A stretch of 64,000 bases of DNA from Ruminococcaceae bacterium UBA5406 (GCA_002407675.1 DHNW01000032.1:241778-305777); one strand, 5' to 3'; positions 1 through 8,296 are shown, numbered from the stretch's first letter. Program-made: numbers and translations. The notes: generated by a model not told the origin, from the letters alone.

Positions 1-1824
1 CACTTCGCCGGTTTTGATCTTTTTCAGGCCCTCCGCCGTTTGCAGGATGGGGCCGGGGCACTGAAGACCGCACGCGTCAATGGAAAGCGCCGCTTTGGCG
101 GGAGAGCCGGATCCTTTCGGCGGATCGCCGTCTTCCGGCGGCTTCTGCACGCCGACGCAATTGACATTGGTGGGCGGCTCCTGCCCTTTCGAGGCAATAT
201 ACGTTTTATATCCGCCGCTCAGGTTATAGGCATCGAACCCGTGCTGCATCAGGATGCGGCAGGCAACGTAGCCGCGCAGCCCGACGGCGCAGTAAGCATA
301 AACCGGGCGGTACTTTGGAATTTCCTCCATGCGGCTGCGCAGATCGTCAAGGGGGATATTGACCGAACCTTCAATGGCGCCCGCCTGCGCCTCGGGAACC
401 GTGCGCACATCAAGCAGAGTTACTTTGCTGCGGTCGAGGCCGTCCACTTCATCCCAGTAGAAAGGTTTGACGTCTCCGCGCAAAATATTAGCCGCCGTAA
501 AACCGAGCATATTGACAGGGTCTTTTGCCGATGAGTACGGCGGGGCGTAACAGAGTTCCAGCTTCTCAAGGTCGTAGACCGTGCCGCCGAGACGCTGCGC
601 CGTGGCAATTACGTCAATGCGCTTATCAGCGCCCGCGCGGCCCACGGCCTGCGCCCCGTAAATTTTCCCATCCGGGGCGAACAGCAGCTTCATGCTGATC
701 TGCGACGCACCGGGATAATAGGCGGCGTGGTCACCCGGATGGACGTACGTTTTGAGGTACGGAAGATTCCGCTGTTTCAGCTGCTTTTCGTTCAGACCGG
801 TGGAAGCGGCGGTCAGGCCGAACACTTTCAGGACGGAGCTGCCCTGCACGCCCGAATCCTGAACCGTGCGCTTTCCAAGGACGTTTTCACCCGCCGCGCG
901 CCCCTGCTTGTTGGCAGGCCCTGCCAGTGCAAGAAGCGTGTCTTCGCCGGTAACGGCGCTGCGCACCTGAATGGCGTCGCCCACAGCGTAAATATCCGGG
1001 TCGCTGGTGCGGTAAGCGGAATCCACTTTGATGCTGCCGCGGATGCCCAGCTCCAGCCCAGCATCCTTCGCCAGGGCACTGTCCGGGGCAATGCCCGCGC
1101 TGAGGATAGCAAGGCCTGCGTCCAGCGTCTGCCCGTCGGTCAGAGAAACGCGCAGGCCGTCCGGCCCGCCCTGCTCAAAACTTTTGACACCGGTATTCAG
1201 CAGCAGGTTTACGCCGTTTTCACGGATATGGGTATGCAGAATAGCCGCCATTTCCGGGTCAAGCGCTGCCACGGCCTGGCCGGTAAACTCCACAACCGCA
1301 ACATCCAGCCCGCGCCCTTTCAGGTTCTCGGCCATCTCGACGCCGATAAAGCCTGCACCGACCACAACGGCGCGTTTCACCTGTTTTTCACGGATATACC
1401 GGTCGATCACGGCGGCATCCGGGACATCGCGCACCGTAAAGATGCCCCGGCCGTCTGCACCGGGAAAATTCGGGCGCTTCGGCACACCGCCCGGCGAGAG
1501 GATCAGCTTATCATAGCTTTCTTCGTACTGTTTTCCATCCGCCTGCCGGACAGACACTGTCTTTTTCTCACGGTTGATTCGGACAGCTTCGCTGCTGACA
1601 CGCACGTCAATGCGGAACCGGCTGCGCAGCATTTCGGGCTTTGCGACCAGAAGCCGCTCCCTGTCCCGGATAACTCCGCCGATAAAATACGGAAGGCCGC
1701 AGTTCGCGTAGGAAACGTAAGGCCCCTTTTCCAGAAGAACAATCTCCGTTTCTTCACTCAGGCGGCGCAGCCTGCAGGCGGCGGAAGCACCGCCTGCAAC
1801 ACCGCCGACAATCACAACTTTCAT
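1..1824 (-). CDS. CoA-disulfide reductase-like flavoprotein fused to rhodanese and TusA domains (3' end outside window)
   Basis: The frame is open from the ATG at 1824 to the window edge, giving 608 codons with no stop, so the protein is incomplete at its C-terminus. The N-terminus has an FAD dinucleotide fold (GGVAGG), followed by SYANCGLPYFIGG, which carries the single redox cysteine typical of CoA-disulfide reductases and NADH oxidases. A second nucleotide fold (VVVGAGFIGVEMAEN) follows. After the dimerisation domain comes a rhodanese domain with active-site loop YCAVGLRG. At the window edge a TusA-like domain begins with the CPGP motif in ACGLQCPGPIL. Known relatives of this architecture reduce CoA disulfides or persulfides and move sulfane sulfur. 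An upstream AAAGGAGAAT ribosome site supports the start. The gene is last in a row with ccdA and a TlpA-like thioredoxin, which suggests a shared role in thiol or persulfide redox. Confidence 0.9.
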   Translation of the reverse strand, partial: MKVVIVGGVAGGASAACRLRRLSEETEIVLLEKGPYVSYANCGLPYFIGGVIRDRERLLVAKPEMLRSRFRIDVRVSSEAVRINREKKTVSVRQADGKQYEESYDKLILSPGGVPKRPNFPGADGRGIFTVRDVPDAAVIDRYIREKQVKRAVVVGAGFIGVEMAENLKGRGLDVAVVEFTGQAVAALDPEMAAILHTHIRENGVNLLLNTGVKSFEQGGPDGLRVSLTDGQTLDAGLAILSAGIAPDSALAKDAGLELGIRGSIKVDSAYRTSDPDIYAVGDAIQVRSAVTGEDTLLALAGPANKQGRAAGENVLGKRTVQDSGVQGSSVLKVFGLTAASTGLNEKQLKQRNLPYLKTYVHPGDHAAYYPGASQISMKLLFAPDGKIYGAQAVGRAGADKRIDVIATAQRLGGTVYDLEKLELCYAPPYSSAKDPVNMLGFTAANILRGDVKPFYWDEVDGLDRSKVTLLDVRTVPEAQAGAIEGSVNIPLDDLRSRMEEIPKYRPVYAYCAVGLRGYVACRILMQHGFDAYNLSGGYKTYIASKGQEPPTNVNCVGVQKPPEDGDPPKGSGSPAKAALSIDACGLQCPGPILQTAEGLKKIKTGEV

Positions 1825-1838
1825 CTTTCATTCTCCTT

Positions 1839-2438
1839 TCAGTGCTCTTTGATATATTTCACAGCCTGTTTCAGGGAATCCTGATCCATCATGGAGTTAA
1901 TGCCGCCGACAAGATTCCCGTTCTTATCAATGAAATAGGTGGCGGGAATCCCCTGCAGCCCATAAGCCGTGACGGCATCCTCATCCCGGTCATAATAAAC
2001 GGGGATATTCAAATTCTGCTTTTTAAGGAACGCTTCGGCGCTGTCCTGCGTTTCGCGGCCGCCGACCCAGTCGACAAACAAGAACTGGACATTGTCTTTC
2101 TCTTTCTGATAGACTTCAGCAAATTCCGGCATCTCCTGTTTACAGTAATAACACCAGCTTGCCCAGAAATTCAGGACAACCGGCCTGCCCGTAAAATCCG
2201 ACAGGCTGACTTTTCTGCCGTCTGCCGTGTAGACGGTAAAATCAGGCGCCTTCTCAAGCGCCTGCGACGACTGCGGCATTTCTGACCCCGGCGGCACCGC
2301 GGCGGACTCCGGCGAAGCGGATGAAGCAAGCGGCACCGAACGGCGGCCCGCGGTGTAGCGGGAATACAGAAACCACGAAGCGGCCACCGCCGCAACAAGG
2401 AACGCACCCATCAAAGCTGCTTTCCATTTTTCCGTCAT
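1839..2438 (-). CDS. TlpA/ResA-like membrane-anchored thioredoxin
   Basis: This 199-residue protein starts at the ATG at 2438, behind GAAAGGAAG, and not at the further upstream start codon. The N-terminus is a hydrophobic signal anchor (KAALMGAFLVAAVAASWFL). A linker rich in Ser, Ala and Pro follows, then an AhpC/TlpA fold with VVLNFWASWCYYCKQEMPEF, a WCxxC redox motif. A cis-proline segment (GIPATYFIDKNG) is present near the C-terminus. The family reduces extracytoplasmic disulfides with electrons from CcdA. The gene lies 19 nt behind ccdA and 14 nt ahead of the CoA-disulfide reductase-like gene, so the three probably form one transcript. Confidence 0.9.
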   Translation of the reverse strand: MTEKWKAALMGAFLVAAVAASWFLYSRYTAGRRSVPLASSASPESAAVPPGSEMPQSSQALEKAPDFTVYTADGRKVSLSDFTGRPVVLNFWASWCYYCKQEMPEFAEVYQKEKDNVQFLFVDWVGGRETQDSAEAFLKKQNLNIPVYYDRDEDAVTAYGLQGIPATYFIDKNGNLVGGINSMMDQDSLKQAVKYIKEH

Positions 2439-2457
2439 GCGGTTCAAACTTCCTTTC

Positions 2458-3123
2458 TTACAGGCCGGCCGAAAAAGTCCCGAAAACACCGAACGCCGTC
2501 ATCAGCCCCGCGGCAATCAGCATCCCGCCGGAGACGGCGCTGACCGCGCGGGAATGGCGCCGGATAAAATCAAACGAACGTTTCAGGCGGCCGATAAAAA
2601 CCGCACTGAGAAAAAACGGAACGCCGAGGCCGGCGGAATAGCAGAGCAGCATGGCAACCCCTTTGGCACTGCTGCCGCGCGACGCGGCAAGCAGGAGCGC
2701 CGATCCGAGAAAAGCGCCGACGCAGGGCGTCCATCCAATGGAGAATAAAAAACCGAACAGCATGCAGCGAAAAAAGCCGAGAGTTTTCGGGCGGTAGGAA
2801 ATCTGCCGGCTCCGGCTGAAAAATCCCGGCTGGAGCACGCCCAGAAAAAACAGGCCAAACAGAACCATGACAATGCCGCTGACGATTTCAACCATATGTG
2901 AATAACGGTGGAGCGCCGCGCCGACCGTGCCGGCAAACGCGCCCATCAGCACAAACGCGGCGGTAAAACCAAGCACAAAGCCGAGGGCATTGCGGGCCGT
3001 CTGGTATTTTTTGCCCTCGCTGTCCTGTCCGGCGAAAAAAGCCGCATAAACCGGAATCATGGGGAGAAGGCATGGGGAGACGAAAGTGACGATCCCCTCC
3101 AGAAACGATATGAAATAATCCAA
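2458..3123 (-). CDS. ccdA: Cytochrome c biogenesis/thiol-disulfide transporter CcdA
   Basis: This 221-residue membrane protein begins MDYFISFLEGIVTFVSPCLLPMIP and contains the conserved cysteine and prolines of the first CcdA helix. A second conserved region, GFLFSIGWTPCVGAFLGSAL, carries the partner cysteine of the DsbD/CcdA family. CcdA carries reducing equivalents across the membrane to extracytoplasmic thioredoxins, and the next gene encodes such a partner. The ribosome site GAAAGGAGCG lies upstream. The promoter is expected in the divergent region at 3170-3205. Confidence 0.92.
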   Translation of the reverse strand: MDYFISFLEGIVTFVSPCLLPMIPVYAAFFAGQDSEGKKYQTARNALGFVLGFTAAFVLMGAFAGTVGAALHRYSHMVEIVSGIVMVLFGLFFLGVLQPGFFSRSRQISYRPKTLGFFRCMLFGFLFSIGWTPCVGAFLGSALLLAASRGSSAKGVAMLLCYSAGLGVPFFLSAVFIGRLKRSFDFIRRHSRAVSAVSGGMLIAAGLMTAFGVFGTFSAGL

Positions 3124-3169
3124 GGCGGCGCTCCTTTCGGCATCCTTTTATTTTATCCTTATCGGGTAT

Positions 3170-3267
3170 ATAATACCTTATAGTATCGCCGTTTTCCGTG
3201 ACAAAATCACACAGCGCGGATTTTGCGTAACTTTGTCACGGCGCGGGAGGCAAAAAAGGGATACAAT
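3170..3267. promoter_or_regulatory. Mirrored operators in the ccdA/flavoprotein divergent promoter region
   Basis: Two copies of an imperfect 13-bp dyad lie in opposite orientation. GTGACAAAATCAC is at 3198-3210, and GTAACTTTGTCAC at 3227-3239 reads GTGACAAAGTTAC on the other strand, an 11/13 match. Together they form a perfect 10-bp inverted repeat (3196-3205 and 3232-3241). Putative -10 boxes are TATTAT (minus strand, 3175-3170) and TACAAT (plus strand, 3262-3267). Neither has a -35 box at normal spacing. Each dyad is centred about 41 bp upstream of the start point implied by its -10, the position used by class II activators such as Crp/Fnr proteins. The regulator itself is not identified. 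Confidence 0.5.
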
Positions 3268-3294
3268 AAAGCAAAAACAGGAAAAGGTGATTTT

Positions 3295-4158
3295 TTGGCG
3301 GACGTCATTATTATGGGAAGCGGCCCGGCCGGAATCTCGGCGGCGCTGTACACCGCGCGCGCCGGGCTGGACACGCTGGTGATCGGGCCGGTGGGCGGCT
3401 CCCTTTTAAAAACAAATAAAATCGAAAATTACTACGGGTTTGCGGAACCCGTCTCGGGAAAAACCCTGCTGGAAAACGGCACGGCGCAGGCGGAGCGGGT
3501 CGGCGTGATGCGGCTGGACGGCGAAGTAGTCGGCATTGCCTATGACGGGCAGTTTGCCGTGAGCACCGCTTCGGACACCTACCGCGCGCCGTTTGCCGTC
3601 CTTGCGACGGGCGCGGCGCGGCGGGCCCCAAAAATTCCGGGCCTTTCGGACCTAGAAGGCAGGGGTGTGAGCTACTGCGCCGTATGCGACGCTTTCTTTT
3701 ACCGCAAAAAAAAGGTTGCGGTTCTCGGCGCGGGGGATTACGCCCTGCACGAGGCACTGGAACTTCTTCCGGTGGCTTCCAACGTAACCATCCTGACGGA
3801 CGGGGAAAAACCGGCGGCGGATTTTCCGGAAGATTTTACCGTGGAAACGAAAAAGATTTCGTCGCTGGAAGGAGGCGCAACACTGGAAGGCGTGCAGTTT
3901 GAGGACGGCTCCCGGCTGGAAACCGCGGGCCTGTTTGTGGCGCTGGGCGTAGCAGGAAGCGTGGATCTCGCCCGCAAGCTCGGCGCGCAGACAAAGGGCA
4001 CGGCAATTGCCGTGGACGAACACCGGCAGACCAATATTCCCGGCCTGTACGCGGCGGGTGACTGCACGGGCGGCCTTTTGCAGATCTCAAAGGCCGTCTG
4101 CGACGGGGCCGTGGCCGGAACCTCCATTGTCAAAGCATTCCGGGCAGCAAAACACTGA
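3295..4158 (+). CDS. Thioredoxin-reductase-like flavoprotein lacking the NADPH arginine signature
   Basis: The likely start is TTG at 3295 behind AAAAGGTGA, giving 287 residues. The in-frame ATG at 3223 lies upstream of the predicted -10 box. The protein has an FAD motif (IIMGSGPAGISAALYTARAG), the redox motif CAVCDAFF and the C-terminal FAD motif AAGDCTGG. The region where NADPH-type enzymes have GGGDSA followed by an HRRxxFRA stretch instead reads VLGAGDYALHEA, and no arginine signature follows. Short length and loss of that signature are features of ferredoxin-dependent flavin thioredoxin reductases of clostridia, so this is a plausible but unproven assignment. It is divergent from the ccdA-tlpA genes and may feed their thioredoxins from the cytoplasm. 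Confidence 0.8.
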   Translation: MADVIIMGSGPAGISAALYTARAGLDTLVIGPVGGSLLKTNKIENYYGFAEPVSGKTLLENGTAQAERVGVMRLDGEVVGIAYDGQFAVSTASDTYRAPFAVLATGAARRAPKIPGLSDLEGRGVSYCAVCDAFFYRKKKVAVLGAGDYALHEALELLPVASNVTILTDGEKPAADFPEDFTVETKKISSLEGGATLEGVQFEDGSRLETAGLFVALGVAGSVDLARKLGAQTKGTAIAVDEHRQTNIPGLYAAGDCTGGLLQISKAVCDGAVAGTSIVKAFRAAKH

Positions 4159-4195
4159 CGCCGGTTTCCCTTTCACTTTACCCTTAAAAACAACG

Positions 4196-4226
4196 AAAAG
4201 TTGCCCTTTGCAGGGCAACTTTTTTA
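4196..4226. terminator. Intrinsic terminator after the flavoprotein
   Basis: A 9-bp perfect stem, AAGTTGCCC (4198-4206) with GGGCAACTT (4213-4221), is closed by a 6-nt loop. It is followed by T residues and preceded by A residues, so it could work in both directions. It separates the flavoprotein from the degraded alcohol dehydrogenase on the other strand. Confidence 0.85.
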
Positions 4227-4249
4227 AAATTATTTTAATTTTTTCGGAT

Positions 4250-4560
4250 TTACAGCGCCTTGCGGAACAGCGCCTCAATTTCGGGAACCGTTGCTTCCCT
4301 CGGGTTGCCCGGCGTGCAGGCGTCTTTCATGGCGGAGGCCGCCAGTTTGGAGATATCCTCTTCCTTTACGCCGATTATGGAGTTTCTGCGGGATGCCCAC
4401 ATCCAGGGACAGCTGCCGGACAGCGTCAACCGCCGCTGTTTTGTACTGCTCCGGGTTCATGCCCTTCACGTCTACGCCCATAGCCTGCGCAATATATTTG
4501 TATTCCATGCCACACCGTGCGGAATATCATAAAAAGCACTGAGCGTGTGCGCCATGATGA
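4250..4560 (-). pseudogene. Remnant of an iron-containing alcohol dehydrogenase
   Basis: Three pieces of a group III (iron) alcohol dehydrogenase C-terminus can be read on the minus strand in different frames. The first is MAHTLSAFYDIPHGVA near 4510-4558, which contains the metal-binding histidine region. The second is YKYIAQAMGVDVKGM to IPQKLHN at about 4370-4508, and the third is IGVKEEDISKLAASAMKD to the stop at 4250. A deletion separates the first two pieces and a frameshift separates the last two. The N-terminal part of the gene is missing. The gene must be non-functional. Confidence 0.85.
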
Positions 4561-4946
4561 CGTATGGCATTTTGATCCACTGTGTACGTGTTCTATTTTA
4601 CAGCTTTTCTTCCATGAAAAATCAATTGTCATTTCAGAGCTTTTATGAATTTTACTCGAAAAATTTGAGCTGCGGGTCCTTCAGGGAAACGCATTTCCGC
4701 CGGACTACCGTTTCTTCCGGCGGCGGGCGAAAGCCCGCTGTCAATACAAACAATATGCTGGCCTACCCGAAAGGGTAGTGAGCGTACCCAACCCCGCAAA
4801 TGCTCCCTTGCTTTTCCGCTCCCCTTGGGTTACAATGAGAGCAACCAATTTTTGAAACCGCTTCGGTTTCATGAGCCGTCATTCCATTGCCGTGGAGTGG
4901 CGGCTTTTGCTATATTGCAGTCATAGGCATCATCTCCTCTTGAAAC
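4561..4946. other. Non-coding stretch between the ADH remnant and the DUF6076 gene
   Basis: No credible gene was seen. The stretch holds a hairpin GAAACCGCTTCGGTTTC near 4854-4870 and a second, longer hairpin with T residues after it (listed separately). Base composition begins to shift toward AT here, which suggests a junction between host sequence and an acquired segment. Confidence 0.5.
4875..4908 (+). terminator. Hairpin with T tract in the junction region
   Basis: GCCGTCATTCCA (4875-4886) pairs over all 12 positions with TGGAGTGGCGGC (4893-4904) if two G-U pairs are allowed. The loop is TTGCCG, and TTTT follows. It is compatible with an intrinsic terminator reading rightward. The gene it once served is not visible. 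Confidence 0.55.
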
Positions 4947-4983
4947 GACCAATTAATATAGCGTTTAATGATTGGTCTATAAT
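4947..4983 (+). promoter_or_regulatory. Putative promoter and operator of the DUF6076 gene
   Basis: A -10 box TATAAT lies at 4978-4983. Immediately upstream, ATTGGTC (4971-4977) and GACCAAT (4947-4953) form a perfect 7-bp inverted repeat spanning the expected spacer and -35 region. This placement suits a repressor. A good -35 box was not seen. Confidence 0.4.
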
Positions 4984-5067
4984 TGTATAGTAGCAAAGCC
5001 TTGCAATCTTGTCAAGACTAATGTATAATAATTTTAGCATCAAGTCGTTCTGATGAGGTGGCAAAAA

Positions 5068-6021
5068 ATGCGTTACACATACAAAGTTTGGGTTGAAGAT
5101 GGCAAAGAGCATTTTGAATATGGAAATGAACAGAAAAAGAAAAAAGACCTGCCCTTCGGGACAAGTCTGATGGAGCTGCTCTATTTGGATGTTTGGGCAT
5201 ATGGCGAGTTGTTTGACGGTATGGGTAAGTCGCTCATGGAACTGTATTCCTCTAAGGAACAGCAGTATGCGGAGGAAGTCTTGGCGACGCTGGACACGAT
5301 AGCTCCCAAACACGTTTACTTTGAGCTGCTTCGTCTGGAATGGCGGGACAGGCTGGAACAGGCGAAGCGGCAGAATTATGAGAATATTGCCGGTCTGCTG
5401 CCCCGCAAGGAGCTGACACACATTCCATCCAATATTCACACGATGCAGGAGCAGATTAATACACTTTTTGCCCATGTGCTGGATTTGGACACCAGCCCCA
5501 AGGAGCCGGTGCAGAAAAAGATGGTACGGTATTATAACTACCGTGGAGATGACCAACTGAATACTTTCCAGTTTCAGCCTCAGCCCATGAGCTTTGAGGT
5601 CATCGACCGAAAAACCTTTACTGAGGTGCTGTATCCGAAAAATATCTATGACATGATTGACTACTTCGTTCGGGAGTTTGTGAAGCAGGAACAGCCTGTG
5701 CGCATCTGCAAAAACTGCAATCGTTATTTTGCCCTCTCCGGACGTTCGGATGCGGAATACTGCAACCGTCCCATTGACGATAAGGGGCGTACTTGCAGAG
5801 ATGTGGGGGCCATCAAAGTTTGGACGGAAAAGCGCAAGGATGATGACGTTTTCAAGGTCTACCGCCGGGAGTATAAAAAGCGCTTTGGCTGGATTAGAGC
5901 GGGAAAGATTGAGCAGGAGGATTTTTACGCTTGGAGCGAAAAGGCCAGGGAGCAGAAGGCTAAATGTGATGCCGGGGAGATCAGCTTGCAGGAGTTTGTG
6001 AGGTGGCTCACAAATTCATAG
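5068..6021 (+). CDS. DUF6076-like protein with C-terminal zinc-finger-like cysteines
   Basis: The 317-residue protein starts at the ATG at 5068. AGGTGG at 5056-5061 gives a correctly spaced ribosome site, which the ATG at 5053 lacks. The N-terminal two thirds are charged and helical without a recognisable catalytic motif. Around residues 220-250 it has CKNCNRYF and then CNRPIDDKGRTC, four cysteines likely to bind a metal, and a basic helical tail follows. This arrangement resembles the DUF6076 family often found in accessory regions of Clostridia. The function is unknown. Codon use is more AT-rich than in the flanking host genes. Confidence 0.7.
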   Translation: MRYTYKVWVEDGKEHFEYGNEQKKKKDLPFGTSLMELLYLDVWAYGELFDGMGKSLMELYSSKEQQYAEEVLATLDTIAPKHVYFELLRLEWRDRLEQAKRQNYENIAGLLPRKELTHIPSNIHTMQEQINTLFAHVLDLDTSPKEPVQKKMVRYYNYRGDDQLNTFQFQPQPMSFEVIDRKTFTEVLYPKNIYDMIDYFVREFVKQEQPVRICKNCNRYFALSGRSDAEYCNRPIDDKGRTCRDVGAIKVWTEKRKDDDVFKVYRREYKKRFGWIRAGKIEQEDFYAWSEKAREQKAKCDAGEISLQEFVRWLTNS

Positions 6022-6065
6022 TAAATTAAATATCGTCATAAGCAGGAAGAAAGGAAGTGGAATAT

Positions 6066-7544
6066 TTGAATGTGATTATTTCGAAACTAAAAGAAGTACT
6101 GTATTCGGTTCTGCCGATTACTGTGATAGTATTGATCTTGCATTTTACGATATCTCCGCTTGATACCGTATTACTCATAAGGTTTCTCATTGGCGCAGTG
6201 TTTATTATTTTTGGCTTAACAGTTTTTTTAATTGGAGTGGACATTGGAATTACTCCGATTGGAAATCTCCTTGGGTCAACGATCGCAAAAACCAATAAAA
6301 TATGGATCGTCGTTATTTTCGGAATTATTCTTGGTTTTTTTATATCTGTTGCGGAACCCGACCTTCATATTTTGGCGGAACAGGTTAGTTCCGTCACATC
6401 AGGACTGATTTCAAAGTGGAGTATTGTCGGTATTGTATCAGCCGGTATTTCTATAATGCTTTCAGTAGGACTCATGAAAATCGTTTATAACTTCCCGCTA
6501 TATAAATTATTAACCATTCTTTATGCGATTATTTTTGCGCTTGCGATATTTACAACCCCGGAGTTTTTAGCAATATCCTTTGACGCTTCGGGAGCGACAA
6601 CAGGCGCTTTAACGGTCCCGTTTATTTTATCGCTTGCCGTAGGCGTTTCAAAATTAAAGAAGGATAGTAAATCATCTGAAAAAGATAGCTTCGGATTGGT
6701 GTCAATTACTTCAACAGGCGCCATAATTTCGGTAATGGTTATGAGTATCTTATCAAAGGCAGATGATATAACCGGTAATCTTACGCAAGAGGCGACGTCA
6801 ACCTCAATACTTTATCCGTTTCTTCACGAATTTTCAAAGGTAGCTGTAGAAATAAGCCTGGCATTGCTTCCCATTATATTAATATTTATAATATTTCAAA
6901 AGACTTCATTCAAATTATCGACTCGAGCTGTTCGTAAAATCCTATTTGGCATATTGTTTACGTTTTTAGGCCTTGTTGTGTTTTTAGTCGGGGTTAATTC
7001 CGGCTTCATGGACGTGGGAAGTACGATCGGTTATAATATAGCCTTATTGGATAACAAGGCTTACGTCATTCTTGTAGGGTTTATACTTGGCGTTGTTACG
7101 ATACTTGCAGAACCGGCCGTGAATGTACTAACCCATCAGATCGAAGATGTCACAAGCGGTTATGTAAGCAGAAAAGTTGTCATGGTTACGCTTTCCATCG
7201 GGGTCGGCATCGCTGTGGCGTTATCCATCGTCAGAATTCTGATTCCGGAATTACAATTATGGCAGTATCTGCTTCCGGGATATGCGATTTCTGTTGCATT
7301 GATGTATTTCGTTCCCAAGCTCTTCGTGGGAATTGCCTTTGACTCAGGCGCAGTAGCCTCCGGTCCGATGACGGCTACTTTTATATTGGCATATGCGCAA
7401 GGAGCTGCCGAAGCTACGGAGGGGGCCAGCGTTTTGGTCGATGGGTTTGGAATTATCTCAATGGTTGCGATGACCCCGTTAATCGCCTTGCAATTGTTGG
7501 GTTTGTTTTATAAAGTTAAGACAAAAAAGTATGGGGAGGTGTAA
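6066..7544 (+). CDS. DUF1538 integral membrane protein, two homologous halves
   Basis: The preferred start is TTG at 6066 with AAGGAAGTGG upstream. GTG at 6057 is the alternative. About 490 residues, almost all in hydrophobic segments, form two internal repeats. The first half has FLIGVDIGITPIGN and later FDASGATTGALTVPF. The second half has FLVGVNSGFMDVGS and FDSGAVASGPMTATF. Each half also has an AEP motif (VAEPDLHIL, LAEPAVNVL). Inverted or direct repeats of this kind are common in transporters. DUF1538 proteins are predicted membrane transport proteins of unknown substrate. The neighbouring gene encodes a P-II-like protein and starts 5 nt after this gene, so regulation of the membrane protein by its partner is a sensible inference. 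Confidence 0.85.
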   Translation: MNVIISKLKEVLYSVLPITVIVLILHFTISPLDTVLLIRFLIGAVFIIFGLTVFLIGVDIGITPIGNLLGSTIAKTNKIWIVVIFGIILGFFISVAEPDLHILAEQVSSVTSGLISKWSIVGIVSAGISIMLSVGLMKIVYNFPLYKLLTILYAIIFALAIFTTPEFLAISFDASGATTGALTVPFILSLAVGVSKLKKDSKSSEKDSFGLVSITSTGAIISVMVMSILSKADDITGNLTQEATSTSILYPFLHEFSKVAVEISLALLPIILIFIIFQKTSFKLSTRAVRKILFGILFTFLGLVVFLVGVNSGFMDVGSTIGYNIALLDNKAYVILVGFILGVVTILAEPAVNVLTHQIEDVTSGYVSRKVVMVTLSIGVGIAVALSIVRILIPELQLWQYLLPGYAISVALMYFVPKLFVGIAFDSGAVASGPMTATFILAYAQGAAEATEGASVLVDGFGIISMVAMTPLIALQLLGLFYKVKTKKYGEV

Positions 7545-7549
7545 ATCCT

Positions 7550-8218
7550 TTGAACAACGAAGTGAAGTTAACAGAATTAGAATTGATATGCGTTATCGTT
7601 GATTTTGGATATGGAAGCAAGGTGCTAAAACGAGCAAAACAATATGGGATAAAAGGCGGTACGGTGACGATAGGAAAAGGAACTGTAAGCAGCCGGATCC
7701 TAAATTTTATTGGGCTCTCTGATATTAGAAAAGAAATTTGCTTTATGTTGACGGATACGGCAACAGCGTGCCGTTCTCTTGAAGGACTTAATAAAGAATT
7801 TGATTTCAACAAGCCAAATCATGGCATTGCTTTTACAACTTCAGTTTGTAAGATTTTGGGGGCAAAAAGTTTACCGTGTGAAAGCTCGGATTATAAAAAG
7901 GGAGTGGAGAACACCATGTATCATATGATAACAACCATTGTGGAAAGGGGGAAAGCCGAAGATGTTATTGATGCTGCAACCAAAGCAGGTTCAAAAGGAG
8001 GAACCATTATGGGGGCCAGAGGTTCCGGTATTCATGAAACCAGCAAGCTGTTCTCCATGGATATCGAACCTGAAAAGGAGATCGTTCTTATCTTATCGGA
8101 AACAGATATGACGGATGCAATTGTGTCGTCTATACGCACGCAGTTGAAAATAGACGATCCCGGGAAGGGAATAATTTACATTCAAAATGTCAATAAGGTC
8201 TATGGAATATACAAATAA
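7550..8218 (+). CDS. Tandem P-II-like regulatory protein paired with the DUF1538 protein
   Basis: The start is TTG at 7550 behind GGGGAGGTG. The 222 residues fold into two P-II (GlnB/GlnK) like halves. The first, about residues 8-105, has ICVIVDFGYGSKVLKRAKQYG and GTVTIGKGT. The second, about 123-222, has ITTIVERGKAEDVIDAATKAG and GTIMGARGSG. In P-II proteins the equivalent loop binds target proteins and nucleotides. The classical uridylylated T-loop tyrosine is not evident. Tight coupling to the DUF1538 gene suggests that it gates or senses for that membrane protein. A strong terminator closes the pair. Confidence 0.82.
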   Translation: MNNEVKLTELELICVIVDFGYGSKVLKRAKQYGIKGGTVTIGKGTVSSRILNFIGLSDIRKEICFMLTDTATACRSLEGLNKEFDFNKPNHGIAFTTSVCKILGAKSLPCESSDYKKGVENTMYHMITTIVERGKAEDVIDAATKAGSKGGTIMGARGSGIHETSKLFSMDIEPEKEIVLILSETDMTDAIVSSIRTQLKIDDPGKGIIYIQNVNKVYGIYK

Positions 8219-8252
8219 ATAAATAAGCGTAGTGAACTTTTTGATTCACAAA

Positions 8253-8296
8253 ATAACCGACAGCAACTGAGTGATGGCTGTCGGTTATTTTTATTT
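8253..8296 (+). terminator. Intrinsic terminator after the P-II-like gene
   Basis: AATAACCGACAGC (8252-8264) pairs with GCTGTCGGTTATT (8277-8289), and a T-rich tract follows. The 12-13 bp stem is perfect. Confidence 0.88.

Noticed and set aside
727..1884. 385-residue open frame on the plus strand
   Set aside because: It is antisense to the flavoprotein-rhodanese-TusA gene, whose frame has clear motifs throughout. The plus-strand translation has no recognisable domain.
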